64,000 nt of DNA from Kiloniellales bacterium (GCA_030066685.1 JASJBF010000018.1:85883-149882), one strand, 5' to 3'; numbered from the stretch's first letter, positions 1 to 13,646 are shown. Program-made: numbers and translations. The notes: a model not told the origin generated them from the letters alone.

Positions 1-702
1 CAGCGGCTCTTCTCCAGCCGGGCGATCGTCGAGTTCCTCAAGGGCATCGGCAAGCTGGCCATCGTCGGCGCCCTGGCCTTCCTGATGGTCTGGCCGCAGC
101 GCGACATGATCCCGCTGCTGCCGACCCTGCCGATGCTCGATTTCCTCGACCTGCTCGGCGGCCTGGCGCTGCGGGTCGTCCTCGCCGTGCTCGCGGTGAT
201 GACCGTCCTGGCGATCCTCGACCTGACCTACCAGCGCTTCCAGCACAGCAAGCAGCTGCGGATGACCAAGCAGGAGGTCCGCGACGAGCACAAGCAGGCC
301 GAAGGCGACCCGATGATCAAGGCGCGGCTGCGCCAGATCCGCGCCGAGCGGGCCCGGCGGCGCATGCTGGCCGCGGTGCCCGAGGCCGACGTCGTGGTCA
401 CCAACCCGACCCATTACGCCGTCGCACTGCGCTACGATCCGGCCTCGATGAACGCGCCCAAGGTCACCGCCAAGGGGGTCGACAAGGTCGCCCAGCGGAT
501 CCGCGCCGCCGCCGAGGAGCACGAGGTGCCCTTGATGGAGGACCCGCCGCTAGCCCGCGCGCTCTTCGACAGCGTGGACCTGGACGACGAGGTTCCGCCC
601 GAGCACTACAAGGCGGTGGCCGAGATCATCGGCTACGTGATGCGGCTCAAGGGCCGGATACCGCGTGCCGCAGGGCCGGCGGGGGCCGGGGACTCGCCTT
701 GA
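1..702 (+). CDS. flhB: Flagellar type III export switch protein FlhB, C-terminal part
   Basis: The gene is cut by the window's left edge; 233 residues are visible. FlhB sits in the flagellar export gate and its cytoplasmic domain switches substrate class from rod/hook to filament. The visible part holds two hydrophobic segments, a charged linker (HKQAEGDP type) and the cytoplasmic domain with the autocleavage motif NPTH, whose Asn codon is at 403-405. The downstream stretch (VPLMEDPPLARALF) is typical of the family. The end is a TGA only four bases before the ATG of the next gene, so the two are probably cotranscribed. Seen: motif and domain. Known: cleavage between Asn and Pro in FlhB/YscU. 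Other flagellar export genes presumably lie upstream, outside the window. Confidence 0.95.
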   Translation, partial: QRLFSSRAIVEFLKGIGKLAIVGALAFLMVWPQRDMIPLLPTLPMLDFLDLLGGLALRVVLAVLAVMTVLAILDLTYQRFQHSKQLRMTKQEVRDEHKQAEGDPMIKARLRQIRAERARRRMLAAVPEADVVVTNPTHYAVALRYDPASMNAPKVTAKGVDKVAQRIRAAAEEHEVPLMEDPPLARALFDSVDLDDEVPPEHYKAVAEIIGYVMRLKGRIPRAAGPAGAGDSP

Positions 703-706
703 TCGG

Positions 707-3241
707 ATGACAATGCTAGTGGTGATGCAGGGTTATCAAACGTCTCGCTCCGCCGTGACCCGTTTCATGCGCAAGATCAGCTCGCTGTACGGCCTCGTCG
801 CCGGCGCCGGAACCCTCTGCGCCCTGCCGGCGGCCGCCCAGGTCGCCGGCGCCGCCGCGCCGGCGGGCAGTGCAGAGGGCGCCTACCTCTGGGCGACCTT
901 GCTCTGCCTCGCCGGCGCCGCCCTGGCCCTCGCGGCCTGGCTCTGCGTCAGGGCGCAGCGCCGCGTCACCATGCTGGAAGGCGCGCTGAACGCGGTCCCG
1001 CAGCCGCGCCAGATCGTCGATCGCGACGGCCGGGTCATCCTCGCCAACCCGGCCTGTCAGACTGAGTTCGGCTCGGCGGAGCGCGGCCTGGCGGAGCTGC
1101 TCGGCGAGGAAACCAAGGACATCGCGGAGTCCCACGAAGCGGTTCTGCGCCTCGCCGCCAAGGCCCGCGGCGGGGCCGCCGATCATGCCCAGATCCGGGT
1201 CCGGCGCCGCGCCGGCGCGGCGCCGGAGGCCTGGCGCAGCGTGACCGTCTATCCCCTGAAGGGGCGGCCGGGCTGCGTGCTCTGGCTGGTCGACGACATC
1301 ACCGCTGAGCGTCAGATGGAGACGATCCTCCAGGAAGAGCAGGCCCGCTTCGTCGACCTGCTGGAGCACGCGCCGATCGGCTTCTATTCCGTCGACGCCG
1401 AGGGACAGTTCCTCTTCGTGAACCAGACGCTGGCGGACTGGCTCGGCCTGCCGCCGGAAGAGCTGCTGGGCGGCGAGCGCCGGCTGCACGACGTGGTCCG
1501 ATCCGCCGCCGCGCCGGAGGCCGCCGCCTACGATCCCTTCGCCGGCGGCGAAGACCCGCTGCGCGGCGAGGTGACGCTCTGCGGGGCCGACGGCCTGGCC
1601 TTCACTGCCCTGATCAGCCAGGACGTCGTCCGCGCCGAGGATGGCCAAGTCCTGCGGACCCGCTCGGTGGTCCGCAACCTGTCCCGCGAGCGGGCGGTCG
1701 AGGAGGCCCTGGCGCACTCGGTGCAGCGCTTCAAGCGCTTCTTCGAGGAGGCGCCGATCGGGATCGCGCTGCTCGAGCCCGACGGCAGGATCGCCGAGAC
1801 CAACGCCAGCTTCCGCGGGTTGCTTGAGCTGCCGCAGGACGGCATCGAGGGCAAGCCCCTGGTCGACCTGGTCGCCGAGGACGAGCGCGACTCGGTGGCC
1901 AAGACCATCGCTGCCGCCGGCGGCAACCCCTCCGGCGACCCGACCATCGAGGTCCGCTTCCAGGGCGGGCCCGAGGTGGTCTGCGCGCTTTACGTCAACC
2001 GGCTCGAAGGCGCCGACGGCAAGCCGGCCGGCTATATCACACACTTTATCGACATGACCGAGCAGAAGAAGCTCGAGGACCAGGTCTCCCAGTCCCAGAA
2101 GATGCAGGCGGTCGGTCAGCTCGCGGGCGGCATGGCCCACGACTTCAACAACCTGCTGACCGCCATGATCGGCTTCTCGGACCTGCTGCTGTTGCGCCAT
2201 CGGCCCGGCGACCAGTCCTTCGCCGACATCATGCAGATCAAGCAGAACGCCAATCGGGCCGCCAACCTGGTGCGCCAGCTGCTGGCCTTCTCGCGGCAGC
2301 AGACCCTGCAGCCCAAGGTGCTGAACCTGACCGACGTGCTGGCCGAGCTGACCCACCTGCTGCGCCGGCTGATCGGCGAGAACATCGACCTCAAGGTGAT
2401 CCACGGCCGCGACATCGGCCCGGTCAAGGTCGACCAGGGGCAGCTCGAGCAGGTGATCATCAACCTTGCGGTCAACGCCCGCGACGCCATGCCGGAGGGC
2501 GGCGTGCTGACCATCCAGACCAGCGACGTCCAGCTGCAGCGCTCGGCCAAGCGCGGCCGGGAGACCATCCCGCCCGGGCATTACGCCCTGGTCGAGGTCC
2601 GGGACACCGGCTGCGGCATTCCCGGCGAGAACATGGACCGGATCTTCGAGCCCTTCTTCACCACCAAGGAAATCGGCGCCGGGACCGGGCTGGGCCTGTC
2701 GACGGTCTACGGCATCGTGATGCAGACCGGCGGCTTCATGGCGGTCGAGAGCGTCATCGGCGAGGGGACCACCTTCGCGATCTACCTGCCGCACCACGAG
2801 CTCGAAAAGACCGAGGCGGTGCCCGACGACGAGGCCGAGGCGCGCCGGCGGGTGGATACCACCGGCCGGGGGACCGTGCTCCTGGTCGAGGATGAGGAGG
2901 CGGTGCGCGCCTTCTCCGCCCGGGTTCTGCGCAACAAGGGATACAATGTGCTCGAGGCGCGCTCCGGCGAGGTCGCGCTGGAGGTCATGCGCGACCACGG
3001 CGATCCGATCGACCTGCTGATCACCGACGTGGTCATGCCCCAGCTCGACGGACCGGGCCTGGTCCGGGAGGTGCGCGCCGAGCGGCCGGAGCTCAAGGTC
3101 ATCTACATCTCCGGCTACACCGAGCGCAACCTGAGCCAGAGCCTGGACCTCGAAGGGCCGACCCACTTCCTGGCCAAGCCCTTCACCCTCAAGCAGTTCG
3201 CCGAGAAGGTGAAGGAAGTGCTGCACGAGGGCGCCGCCTGA
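707..3241 (+). CDS. cckA: Hybrid sensor histidine kinase CckA
   Basis: A hybrid histidine kinase of about 844 residues. In alphaproteobacteria CckA feeds phosphate through ChpT to CtrA and CpdR, controlling cell cycle and motility. Order seen: one or two N-terminal membrane segments (about residues 20-85), three PAS-like regions (about 100-200, 215-335, 345-460), HisKA with the phospho-His in GGMAHDFNN (codon 2138-2140, about residue 478), an HATPase with G-boxes (DTGCGIP, GTGLGLSTVYGIV), and a C-terminal receiver with the phospho-Asp in LITDVVMP (about residue 774). ATG 707 was chosen because it lies just after the flhB stop; an upstream in-frame alternative at 665 overlaps flhB, and ATGs at 713 and 725 are also possible. 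The architecture and the flhB neighbour fit CckA better than a generic hybrid kinase. Confidence 0.9.
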   Translation: MTMLVVMQGYQTSRSAVTRFMRKISSLYGLVAGAGTLCALPAAAQVAGAAAPAGSAEGAYLWATLLCLAGAALALAAWLCVRAQRRVTMLEGALNAVPQPRQIVDRDGRVILANPACQTEFGSAERGLAELLGEETKDIAESHEAVLRLAAKARGGAADHAQIRVRRRAGAAPEAWRSVTVYPLKGRPGCVLWLVDDITAERQMETILQEEQARFVDLLEHAPIGFYSVDAEGQFLFVNQTLADWLGLPPEELLGGERRLHDVVRSAAAPEAAAYDPFAGGEDPLRGEVTLCGADGLAFTALISQDVVRAEDGQVLRTRSVVRNLSRERAVEEALAHSVQRFKRFFEEAPIGIALLEPDGRIAETNASFRGLLELPQDGIEGKPLVDLVAEDERDSVAKTIAAAGGNPSGDPTIEVRFQGGPEVVCALYVNRLEGADGKPAGYITHFIDMTEQKKLEDQVSQSQKMQAVGQLAGGMAHDFNNLLTAMIGFSDLLLLRHRPGDQSFADIMQIKQNANRAANLVRQLLAFSRQQTLQPKVLNLTDVLAELTHLLRRLIGENIDLKVIHGRDIGPVKVDQGQLEQVIINLAVNARDAMPEGGVLTIQTSDVQLQRSAKRGRETIPPGHYALVEVRDTGCGIPGENMDRIFEPFFTTKEIGAGTGLGLSTVYGIVMQTGGFMAVESVIGEGTTFAIYLPHHELEKTEAVPDDEAEARRRVDTTGRGTVLLVEDEEAVRAFSARVLRNKGYNVLEARSGEVALEVMRDHGDPIDLLITDVVMPQLDGPGLVREVRAERPELKVIYISGYTERNLSQSLDLEGPTHFLAKPFTLKQFAEKVKEVLHEGAA

Positions 3242-3250
3242 ACCGCCGCG

Positions 3251-3270
3251 CGGGCCCGGCGCCGGGCCCG
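3251..3270. repeat. 20-bp perfect GC palindrome after cckA
   Basis: A fully self-complementary 20-mer made of CGGGCCCGGC and its reverse complement lies ten bases after the cckA stop. It could form a hairpin that slows polymerase, but no T-run follows, so it is not a standard intrinsic terminator. Confidence 0.5.
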
Positions 3271-3372
3271 TCGAGGACGGCTAAGGAGGGGGCCGGCAAC
3301 GCCGGGACCCTGGCTTGTTTCCGCGATTTTCCACCCCGTTGCGCTGTTCCACCGACCCGACAAAGGTCCGCA

Positions 3373-3400
3373 TTGGTTCGGTCAATGTTCACTTTATGAT
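3373..3400 (+). promoter_or_regulatory. recA promoter with LexA (SOS) box
   Basis: A perfect alphaproteobacterial LexA box GTTC-N7-GTTC occupies 3376-3390. It overlaps a plausible -35 (TTGGTT, 3373-3378) and abuts a -10-like TATGAT (3395-3400) with 16-bp spacing. LexA bound here would block RNA polymerase, consistent with SOS induction of recA. A weaker second half-site pair (GAAC-N7-GTAC, one mismatch) lies about 35 bp downstream. The box is seen directly; the promoter assignment is inference. Confidence 0.8.
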
Positions 3401-3490
3401 CTCATTTGCACTTGTTTTTTGAGAACAAACGCGGTACAGAATTGGAATTGCAGCGGCCGCCGTCGCTGTGTGATAAGAGGGAACCCGGAA

Positions 3491-4573
<1,083 letters not shown>

Positions 4574-4635
4574 TTTGAGAGCAGCCCCGACGCGCTGCCG
4601 CGCGTCAGGGGCCTGCTTCTGGTCCCGGGCGCCGT

Positions 4636-4672
4636 CTCGACCTTTCGTGGTCGAGGGCGTCCGGTTTTCTTT
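4636..4672 (+). terminator. Probable intrinsic terminator after recA
   Basis: CTCGACC (4636-4642) pairs with GGTCGAG (4649-4655) around a six-base loop. Flanking GC bases can extend the stem, and a T-rich stretch TTTTCTTT follows at 4665-4672. Confidence 0.7.
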
Positions 4673-4911
4673 GAGCAAATTTTCTCGCTCAATCAGAGGC
4701 TTAGGGTAAGCCCCGGCGGACGCGGTGGGGTTCGGCGGCGGCCCTGGTCCAGGGCGAGGGCGGCCGGCCCGCCCCGGGCCTCGGGGGGACGGTCCGATCC
4801 GCCGGGAGTCCTGGACAGGCCGGGTCCCGGCGGGCTAAATCATGGCCGGGGTGCGGCCGGCCACTTTCGAGACATTCCAAACTTGCGCGCAAGGCCGCGA
4901 AGCCACAGGTA
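4673..4911. other. Intergenic region before alaS
   Basis: Apart from the recA terminator at its left end, the 338-bp recA-alaS gap shows no convincing gene, RNA or T-box-like structure. A promoter for alaS is expected here but no clear -35/-10 pair is visible. Confidence 0.4.
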
Positions 4912-7593
<2,682 letters not shown>

Positions 7594-7975
7594 CAGGATA
7601 GGCCCTGGGCCGGGCCGAAGGGGTCGATCCCGGCGCGCGGGACCGCCCGCTCTTTCCAGGCCCAATGCCGGTCCCAGTGCCGGGGCCAGGTCAGCAACCT
7701 CGCCGTGTGGGTTCGCGGAAACGGTTACATCACGACCCGGCCTCGCGGCAGCCCTTGTGGCTGGATCCCGGGGGGCCGGCCCGCGGCTCCGTCCGGCAAA
7801 CAAGCGGCCCGGATGTCCTTGGCCGCGAAGCGAAAACTCTGCTCATTTTGTGATCAGCCCTTCGGTTGACAGGGTCATGCCGTCGTGCCTCACTACCGCC
7901 CAATGCGGGGGTGGATTCCCCCTGGCCACGTCCTTAGCAGACCTAGCTCAGAAAGATAAAATTGGGAGGACACCC
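7594..7975. other. Intergenic region before the dpp operon
   Basis: This 382-bp stretch has no convincing coding content. A consensus -35 hexamer TTGACA lies at 7866-7871 but no good -10 is visible at the expected distance. A strong ribosome-binding site GGGAGG (7964-7969) precedes the GTG start of the next gene. It probably carries the operon promoter. Confidence 0.45.
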
Positions 7976-9568
7976 GTGAAACGCCCAATGCTGTCCGCGA
8001 CCCTCGCGGTGGCGGCGTCCCTGTGCGTTACCCTGCCGGTGCAGGCGAAGACCCTGGTCTTCTGCTCCGAGGGCAGCCCCGAGGGCTTCAACCCGGCCTT
8101 CTACACCGCCGGCACCACCTTTGATGCCTCCTCGCAGGCGATCTACAACCGCTTGGTCGAGTTCGAGCGCGGCACGACCAACATCGAGCCGGCGCTGGCC
8201 GAGGACTGGACGATCTCCGGCGACGGCCTGGAGTACACGTTCAAGCTGCGCAAGGGCGTCAAGTTCCAGACCACCAAGGGCTTCACGCCGAGCCGCGACT
8301 TCAACGCCGACGACGTCCTCTTCAGTTTCCTGCGCCAGCTGAAGAAGGACCATCCCTACCACGCGGTCTCGGGCGGTTCCTTCGAGTACTTCAACGGCAT
8401 GTCCATGCCGGATCTGCTGAAGGACGTGGTCAAGGTCGACGACTACACGGTGAAGTTCATTCTGAACCGGCCCGAGGCACCGATGATCGCCAACCTGGGC
8501 ATGGACTTCGCCTCGATCTTCTCGGCCGAGTACGCCGACGCCATGATGAAGGCTGGGACCCCGGAGAAGGTCGACCTGGAGCCGGTCGGCACCGGTCCCT
8601 TCCAGCTGGTCGCTTACCAGAAGGACGCGGTGATCCGCTACAAGGCTCACCCGGACTACTGGGCCGGCAAGGCGGCGATCGACAATCTGGTCTTCGCGAT
8701 CACGCCGGACGCCAACGTCCGCTACCAGAAGCTGCGGGCCGGGGAATGCCACGTCATGCCCTATCCCAACCCGGCCGACCTGGAGGCGATGAAGTCGGAC
8801 CCGGAGATCAAGCTGCTGCAGCAGGAGGGCCTGAACGTCGGCTATCTCGGCTTCAACGTCGAAAAGAAGCCCTTCGACGACAGGAAGGTCCGCCAGGCCC
8901 TGAACATGGCCATCAACAAGCAGGCGATCATCGACGTGGTCTTCCAGGGCGCCGGCAAGGCGGCGAAAAACCCGATCCCGCCGACCATCTGGTCCTACAA
9001 CGACGAGGTCCAGGACTATCCCTATGATCCCGAGAAGGCCAAGAAGCTGCTGGACGAGGCCGGCGTCAAGGACCTCAAGACCAACATCTGGGCCATGCCG
9101 GTGCAGCGGCCCTACAACCCCAACGCCCGGCGCATGGCCGAGCTGATTCAGGCCGACTGGGAGAAGGTCGGGGTCAAGGCCGATATCGTATCCTTCGAAT
9201 GGGGCGAGTACCTCAAGCGCTCCAAGGAGGGCGAGCACGACTCGGTCCTGCTCGGCTGGACCGGCGACAACGGCGATCCGGACAACTTCCTCGCCGTGCT
9301 CTTGGGCTGCGACGGCGTCGGCGGCTCGAACCGCTCGCGCTGGTGCCACAAGCCTTTCGAGGAGCTGATCCAGAAGGCGAAGGTCACCAGCGAGCTGGAG
9401 GACCGGACCGAGCTCTACGAGCAGGCCCAGGTCGTTTTCAAGGAAGAGGCGCCCTGGGTCACGATCGCGCATTCCGTGGTCTTCAAGCCGGTGCGCAAGG
9501 AGGTCAAGAACTTCCGGATCAATCCTTTCGGGACGCACGTCTTCTATGGCGTCGACCTCGAGGAGTAG
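7976..9568 (+). CDS. dppA: Peptide/dipeptide ABC transporter substrate-binding protein
   Basis: A periplasmic solute-binding protein of 530 residues from the DppA/OppA (SBP family 5) group, delivering short peptides to the DppBC channel. GTG 7976 is chosen because GGGAGG lies seven bases upstream and the product then begins with a clean Sec signal (VKRPMLSATLAVAAS...PVQA-KTLVFCSEG). The sequence VFCSEGSPEGFNPAF and the conserved EDWTISGDGLEYTFKLRKGVKF block mark the family. The mature protein ends in NPFGTHVFYGVDLEE, very similar to enterobacterial DppA. It is the first gene of a five-gene set and is separated from dppB by a strong hairpin. Peptide rather than nickel or glutathione as substrate is inferred from overall resemblance. 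Confidence 0.9.
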   Translation: MKRPMLSATLAVAASLCVTLPVQAKTLVFCSEGSPEGFNPAFYTAGTTFDASSQAIYNRLVEFERGTTNIEPALAEDWTISGDGLEYTFKLRKGVKFQTTKGFTPSRDFNADDVLFSFLRQLKKDHPYHAVSGGSFEYFNGMSMPDLLKDVVKVDDYTVKFILNRPEAPMIANLGMDFASIFSAEYADAMMKAGTPEKVDLEPVGTGPFQLVAYQKDAVIRYKAHPDYWAGKAAIDNLVFAITPDANVRYQKLRAGECHVMPYPNPADLEAMKSDPEIKLLQQEGLNVGYLGFNVEKKPFDDRKVRQALNMAINKQAIIDVVFQGAGKAAKNPIPPTIWSYNDEVQDYPYDPEKAKKLLDEAGVKDLKTNIWAMPVQRPYNPNARRMAELIQADWEKVGVKADIVSFEWGEYLKRSKEGEHDSVLLGWTGDNGDPDNFLAVLLGCDGVGGSNRSRWCHKPFEELIQKAKVTSELEDRTELYEQAQVVFKEEAPWVTIAHSVVFKPVRKEVKNFRINPFGTHVFYGVDLEE

Positions 9569-9591
9569 GAGCGGCCTAACGGTGTGAAACG

Positions 9592-9619
9592 GGGCGGGGA
9601 AGGCCATCCTTCCCCGCCC
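9592..9619 (+). terminator. Hairpin between dppA and dppB
   Basis: A 12-bp perfect stem (GGGCGGGGAAGG paired with CCTTCCCCGCCC) with a CCAT loop, followed by ACTTTCTT. It can act as a partial terminator or an mRNA stabiliser, letting dppA be made in excess over the membrane subunits, as is usual for binding-protein operons. Confidence 0.7.
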
Positions 9620-9648
9620 GACTTTCTTGGCGGCTGGATTGGCAGGAC

Positions 9649-10659
9649 ATGCTGCGCTTCGTGCTGACGCGACTGGGGCACCTGATCCCGACCTTCGTCG
9701 GAGTCACGATCGTCGCCTTCGCCTTCATCCGGTTAATACCCGGCGATCCGATCGAGGTCCTGGCCGGCGAGCGCAGCGTCAGCCCCGAGCGCCACGCCGA
9801 ACTGATGCGGCAGTTCGGCTACGACAAGCCGTTGTGGCAGCAGTACCTGAACTATGTCGGCGACCTTTTCCAAGGCGACCTCGGGCAGTCGATCGTCACC
9901 CGGCGGCCGGTGGTGGAGGAGTTCCTGACGCTATTTCCGGCCACGATCGAGCTCTCGCTCTGCGCCATCGTTCTGGCGATCGCGATCGGCCTGCCCTTCG
10001 GCATCCTGGCCGGGGTCAAGCGGGGCTCGATCCTCGACCACGGGGTCATGACCGTTTCCCTGACCGGCTATTCCATGCCGATCTTCTGGTGGGGCCTGCT
10101 GCTGATCATCTATTTCTCCGCCACCCTCGGCTGGACCCCTGTGTCTGGGCGGATCTCGCTGCTCTACTTCTTCGAACCGGTGACCGGCTTCATGCTGATC
10201 GATAGCCTGCTGTCGGGCGAGGAGGGCGCCTTCCGCTCGGCGGTCCGCCACCTGATCCTGCCGACCGTGGTCCTGGCAACGGTTCCCATGGCGGTGATCG
10301 CGCGCCAGACCCGCTCCGCCATGCTCGAGGTGCTGAGCGAGGATTACGTCCGCACCGCGCGGGCCAAGGGCCTGCCGCCGCTGCGGGTGGTCGGCCTGCA
10401 CGCCCTGCGCAACGCCCTGATCCCGGTGGTCACGGTGATCGGCCTTCAGGTCGGCGTGCTGCTGGCGGGCGCGATCCTGACCGAGACCATCTTTTCCTGG
10501 CCGGGGATCGGCAAGTGGATGGTCGACTCGATCTTCCGCCGCGACTATCCCTCGGTGCAGGGCGGACTGCTGATGATCGCGGGGATCGTGATGATCGTGA
10601 ACATGCTGGTCGACCTGCTCTACGGCCTGATCAACCCGCGGATCCGGCGGACGGGATAG
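9649..10659 (+). CDS. dppB: Peptide ABC transporter permease DppB
   Basis: Inner-membrane channel subunit of 336 residues. The N-terminal segment LRFVLTRLGHLIPTFVGVTIVAFAFIRLIPGDP is diagnostic of the DppB/OppB family, and the cytoplasmic EAA loop is seen around LSEDYVRTARAKGLPPLRVVGLHALRNAL. About six membrane segments are apparent. It lies 80 bp after dppA and is followed after four bases by dppC. With DppC it forms the translocation pore. Confidence 0.93.
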   Translation: MLRFVLTRLGHLIPTFVGVTIVAFAFIRLIPGDPIEVLAGERSVSPERHAELMRQFGYDKPLWQQYLNYVGDLFQGDLGQSIVTRRPVVEEFLTLFPATIELSLCAIVLAIAIGLPFGILAGVKRGSILDHGVMTVSLTGYSMPIFWWGLLLIIYFSATLGWTPVSGRISLLYFFEPVTGFMLIDSLLSGEEGAFRSAVRHLILPTVVLATVPMAVIARQTRSAMLEVLSEDYVRTARAKGLPPLRVVGLHALRNALIPVVTVIGLQVGVLLAGAILTETIFSWPGIGKWMVDSIFRRDYPSVQGGLLMIAGIVMIVNMLVDLLYGLINPRIRRTG

Positions 10660-10663
10660 CGCC

Positions 10664-11584
10664 ATGACCGAGATTGCCCGAGCGGCGAAGCCAGAGACGC
10701 AGGCCCGGGAGGAGAACGCGACCCTCCTGATGCTGAAGGAGTTCTGGTTCTACTTCAGCGAGAACCGGGGCGCCGTGATCGGCATGGTCGTCATCGTCGC
10801 CGTCGTTCTGATGGCGATCTTCGCGGATCTCCTCGCGCCGCATCTGCCCAACGAGCAGAACCGCGATCACCTGCTGCAGCCGCCGGCCTGGGAGGAGGGC
10901 GGCAGCTGGGCCTTTCCCTTGGGCACCGACGCGACCGGCCGCGACATGCTGTCGCGGATCATGCACGGCGCGCGCTACTCGTTGCTGATCGGCTGCATCG
11001 TGGTCACGCTTTCGCTGTCGTCCGGCATCCTGCTGGGGCTGGTCGCCTCGTTCTTCAGGGGCTTCGTCGAGACCGGGATCATGCGCCTGATGGACATCAT
11101 CCTGGCCGTGCCCAGCCTGCTCCTGGCACTGGTCATCGTCGCGATTCTGGGGCCGGGCCTGGAGAATGCGATGATCGCCGTCGCCGTGGTCTACATGCCG
11201 CACTTCGTCCGCCTGACCCGTGCCTCCGCGATTGCCGAGCTGTCCAAGGACTACGTCACGGCCAGCCGGGTCTCCGGCGCCGGGCTCTTCCGTCTGATGT
11301 TCTCCACGGTGCTGCCCAACTGCATGGCGCCGCTGATCGTGCAGGCGACCTTGAGCTTCTCGGCCGCGATCCTGGACGCCGCGGCGCTGGGCTTCCTCGG
11401 CATGGGTGCCCAGCCGCCGACGCCCGAATGGGGCACCCTGCTGGCCGACGCCCGCGACTTCATCACCCGGGCCTGGTGGGTGGTGACCTTCCCCGGCCTG
11501 GCGATCCTGGTCACGGTGCTGTCCTTCAACCTCATGGGCGACGGTCTGCGCGACGCCCTGGATCCGAAGCTGAAGCGGAGCTGA
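10664..11584 (+). CDS. dppC: Peptide ABC transporter permease DppC
   Basis: Second channel subunit, 306 residues. An N-terminal cytoplasmic helix precedes [36 protein letters not shown], typical of DppC/OppC. The motif [23 protein letters not shown] and the EAA loop ([28 protein letters not shown]) are present. Five bases separate its stop from the GTG of dppD, indicating one transcript. Confidence 0.93.
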   Translation: MTEIARAAKPETQAREENATLLMLKEFWFYFSENRGAVIGMVVIVAVVLMAIFADLLAPHLPNEQNRDHLLQPPAWEEGGSWAFPLGTDATGRDMLSRIMHGARYSLLIGCIVVTLSLSSGILLGLVASFFRGFVETGIMRLMDIILAVPSLLLALVIVAILGPGLENAMIAVAVVYMPHFVRLTRASAIAELSKDYVTASRVSGAGLFRLMFSTVLPNCMAPLIVQATLSFSAAILDAAALGFLGMGAQPPTPEWGTLLADARDFITRAWWVVTFPGLAILVTVLSFNLMGDGLRDALDPKLKRS

Positions 11585-11589
11585 GCGCC

Positions 11590-12585
11590 GTGGCCCTGCT
11601 CGAGATCCGCAACCTTTCGGTCGAGTTCCAGACTGCCTTCGGACCCTTCCGTGCGGTCGACGGCATCGATCTGACCTTGGAGGAGGGCGATATCCTGGGC
11701 GTCGTCGGGGAGTCCGGCTCCGGCAAGAGCGTCACCATGCTCGCCTTGATGGGCCTGCTTCCCTGGACCGCCAAGGTCGAGGCCGAGCGGCTCGCCTTCG
11801 CCGGCCAGGACCTGCTGGGCCTGCCGACCGCGGCGCGGCGGCGGATCGTCGGCAAGGACATGGCGATGATCTTCCAGGAGCCCATGACCAGCCTCAACCC
11901 CTGCTTCACCGTCGGCTTTCAGATTATGGAGTCGCTCAAGGTCCACGAGGGCCTGGCCCGCCACGACCGCCGCCGGCGCGCCGTGGAGCTGCTCGACCTG
12001 GTCGGGATCCCGGATCCCGAGACCCGCCTCGATGCCTTTCCGCACCAGCTGTCCGGCGGCATGAACCAGCGGGTCATGATCGCCATGGCGATCGCCTGCA
12101 ACCCGCGGCTCCTGATCGCCGACGAGCCGACCACAGCGCTCGACGTGACCATCCAGGCTCAGATCCTCGACCTGCTGCTGCGCCTGCAGCGGGAGCGACG
12201 CATGGCCCTGGTGCTGATCACCCACGACATGGCGGTCGTTGCCGAGACGGCGCAGCGGGTGACCGTGATGTACGCCGGCCAGCAGGTCGAGGAGCGGGGC
12301 GTCGACCGGCTCTTCGCCCATCCCCGCCATCCCTATACCGCGGCGCTGCTGGACGCGCTGCCGGAGCGGGCGAAGGGCAAGCGGCGCCTGCCGACGATCC
12401 CCGGAGTGGTGCCGGGCGCCGGCGACCGGCCCGAAGGCTGCCTCTTCAACCCGCGCTGCCGCTTCGCCGAGGACCGCTGCCGCAGCGAGCGGCCGGCGCT
12501 CGACGGCGACGGCGGCGGCCGCGTACGCTGCTTCCGTCCGCTGGACCGTCCCTCCGACAGCGGCGCCACGGGAGACGCGGCATGA
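11590..12585 (+). CDS. dppD: Peptide ABC transporter ATPase DppD
   Basis: First of two ATPases energising the importer, 331 residues. Walker A is GESGSGKS, the signature is LSGGMNQR, and Walker B is [12 protein letters not shown]. The C-terminal oligopeptide-transporter region contains a Cys-rich stretch ([14 protein letters not shown]) that in DppD-type proteins binds an iron-sulfur cluster. GTG 11590 gives the protein its normal beginning ([14 protein letters not shown]); reading further upstream in frame would overlap dppC. Its stop overlaps the start of the next ATPase gene (ATGA). Confidence 0.93.
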   Translation: MALLEIRNLSVEFQTAFGPFRAVDGIDLTLEEGDILGVVGESGSGKSVTMLALMGLLPWTAKVEAERLAFAGQDLLGLPTAARRRIVGKDMAMIFQEPMTSLNPCFTVGFQIMESLKVHEGLARHDRRRRAVELLDLVGIPDPETRLDAFPHQLSGGMNQRVMIAMAIACNPRLLIADEPTTALDVTIQAQILDLLLRLQRERRMALVLITHDMAVVAETAQRVTVMYAGQQVEERGVDRLFAHPRHPYTAALLDALPERAKGKRRLPTIPGVVPGAGDRPEGCLFNPRCRFAEDRCRSERPALDGDGGGRVRCFRPLDRPSDSGATGDAA

Positions 12586-13574
12586 GCGCCCCGGTCCTCG
12601 AGGCGGCCGAGCTGGCCCGCCACTACGAGGTGCGGCGCGGCTTCCTCGCCGGCAGCGCGACGGTCAAGGCCCTGGCCGGCGCGTCCTTCCGGCTGGCGCC
12701 GGGCAAGACCCTGGCGGTGGTTGGCGAGTCCGGCTGCGGCAAGTCGACTCTGGCCCGCCTGGTCACCCAGATCGAGCGGCCGACCGCGGGCCGGCTGATC
12801 ATCGACGGCCGGGATGTGACCGAGGCGGGTACGGCCGAGCTTCATGAGATCCGCAAGGTGGTCCAGATCGTCTTCCAAGACCCCTTCGGCTCGCTCAACC
12901 CGCGCAAGAAGGTGGGCGCGATCCTGGAAGAGCCGCTGGTCATCAACACCTCCATGAGCGCCGCCGAGCGGGCCGAGCGGGCGCGCGAGATGATGGCCAA
13001 GGTCGGGCTGCGGCCGGAGCACTACAACCGCTATCCGCACATGTTTTCCGGCGGCCAGCGACAGCGCATCGCCATCGCCCGGGCGCTGATGCTGCAGCCC
13101 CGGATCCTGGTCGCCGACGAGCCGGTCTCGGCCTTGGACGTCTCGATCCAGGCCCAGGTCCTGAACCTGCTGATGGACCTTCAGGAGGAGTTCAACCTGG
13201 CCTATCTCTTCATCTCCCACGACCTCTCGGTGGTGCGCCACCTCTGCGACGAGGTCATGGTGATGTACCTGGGCCGGCCGGTGGAGCAGGGCGCTCGCGA
13301 TGCGATCTTCGAACGGCCCGCGCACCCCTATACCCGCGCCCTCCTGGCCAGCACGCCGGCGGTGGACCCGCAGCGACGGCACGAGCGGATCGCGCTCAAG
13401 GGCGAGTTGCCCTCGCCCCTGGACCCGCCGCCGGGCTGCGCCTTCCACCGCCGCTGTCCGCACGCGACCGAGGCCTGCAGCCGCGAGCTGCCCGAGTTGC
13501 GCGCCTTCGACGGCCGCCAGGTCGCCTGCCACCATGCGGAGACGATCGCCGAGCCGGTCAGCGCGCAGGCCTGA
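12582..13574 (+). CDS. dppF: Peptide ABC transporter ATPase DppF
   Basis: Second ATPase of the importer, 330 residues. Walker A is GESGCGKS, the signature is FSGGQRQR, and Walker B is [12 protein letters not shown]. The family hallmark [13 protein letters not shown] is present, and the C-terminal Cys-containing region [15 protein letters not shown] matches oligopeptide-transporter ATPases. Translational coupling with dppD is indicated by the four-base overlap. It is the last gene of the operon. Confidence 0.93.
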   Translation: MSAPVLEAAELARHYEVRRGFLAGSATVKALAGASFRLAPGKTLAVVGESGCGKSTLARLVTQIERPTAGRLIIDGRDVTEAGTAELHEIRKVVQIVFQDPFGSLNPRKKVGAILEEPLVINTSMSAAERAERAREMMAKVGLRPEHYNRYPHMFSGGQRQRIAIARALMLQPRILVADEPVSALDVSIQAQVLNLLMDLQEEFNLAYLFISHDLSVVRHLCDEVMVMYLGRPVEQGARDAIFERPAHPYTRALLASTPAVDPQRRHERIALKGELPSPLDPPPGCAFHRRCPHATEACSRELPELRAFDGRQVACHHAETIAEPVSAQA

Positions 13575-13646
13575 CCCGCGCCATTACAGCTATTGCGAGA
13601 AAGTTCCTGAGGCTAGCCTGTTGGTCGTGCGCTCGCCCGGGGATCC

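Noticed and set aside
716..3226. 836-codon open frame antisense to cckA
   Set aside because: It mirrors a well-supported kinase gene; in DNA this GC-rich the complementary frame stays open by codon bias, and the translation has no recognisable domain.
9580..9591. parS-like half-site GTGAAAC
   Set aside because: Only one half of the palindromic parS is present and it lies between dppA and dppB, so it is probably chance.
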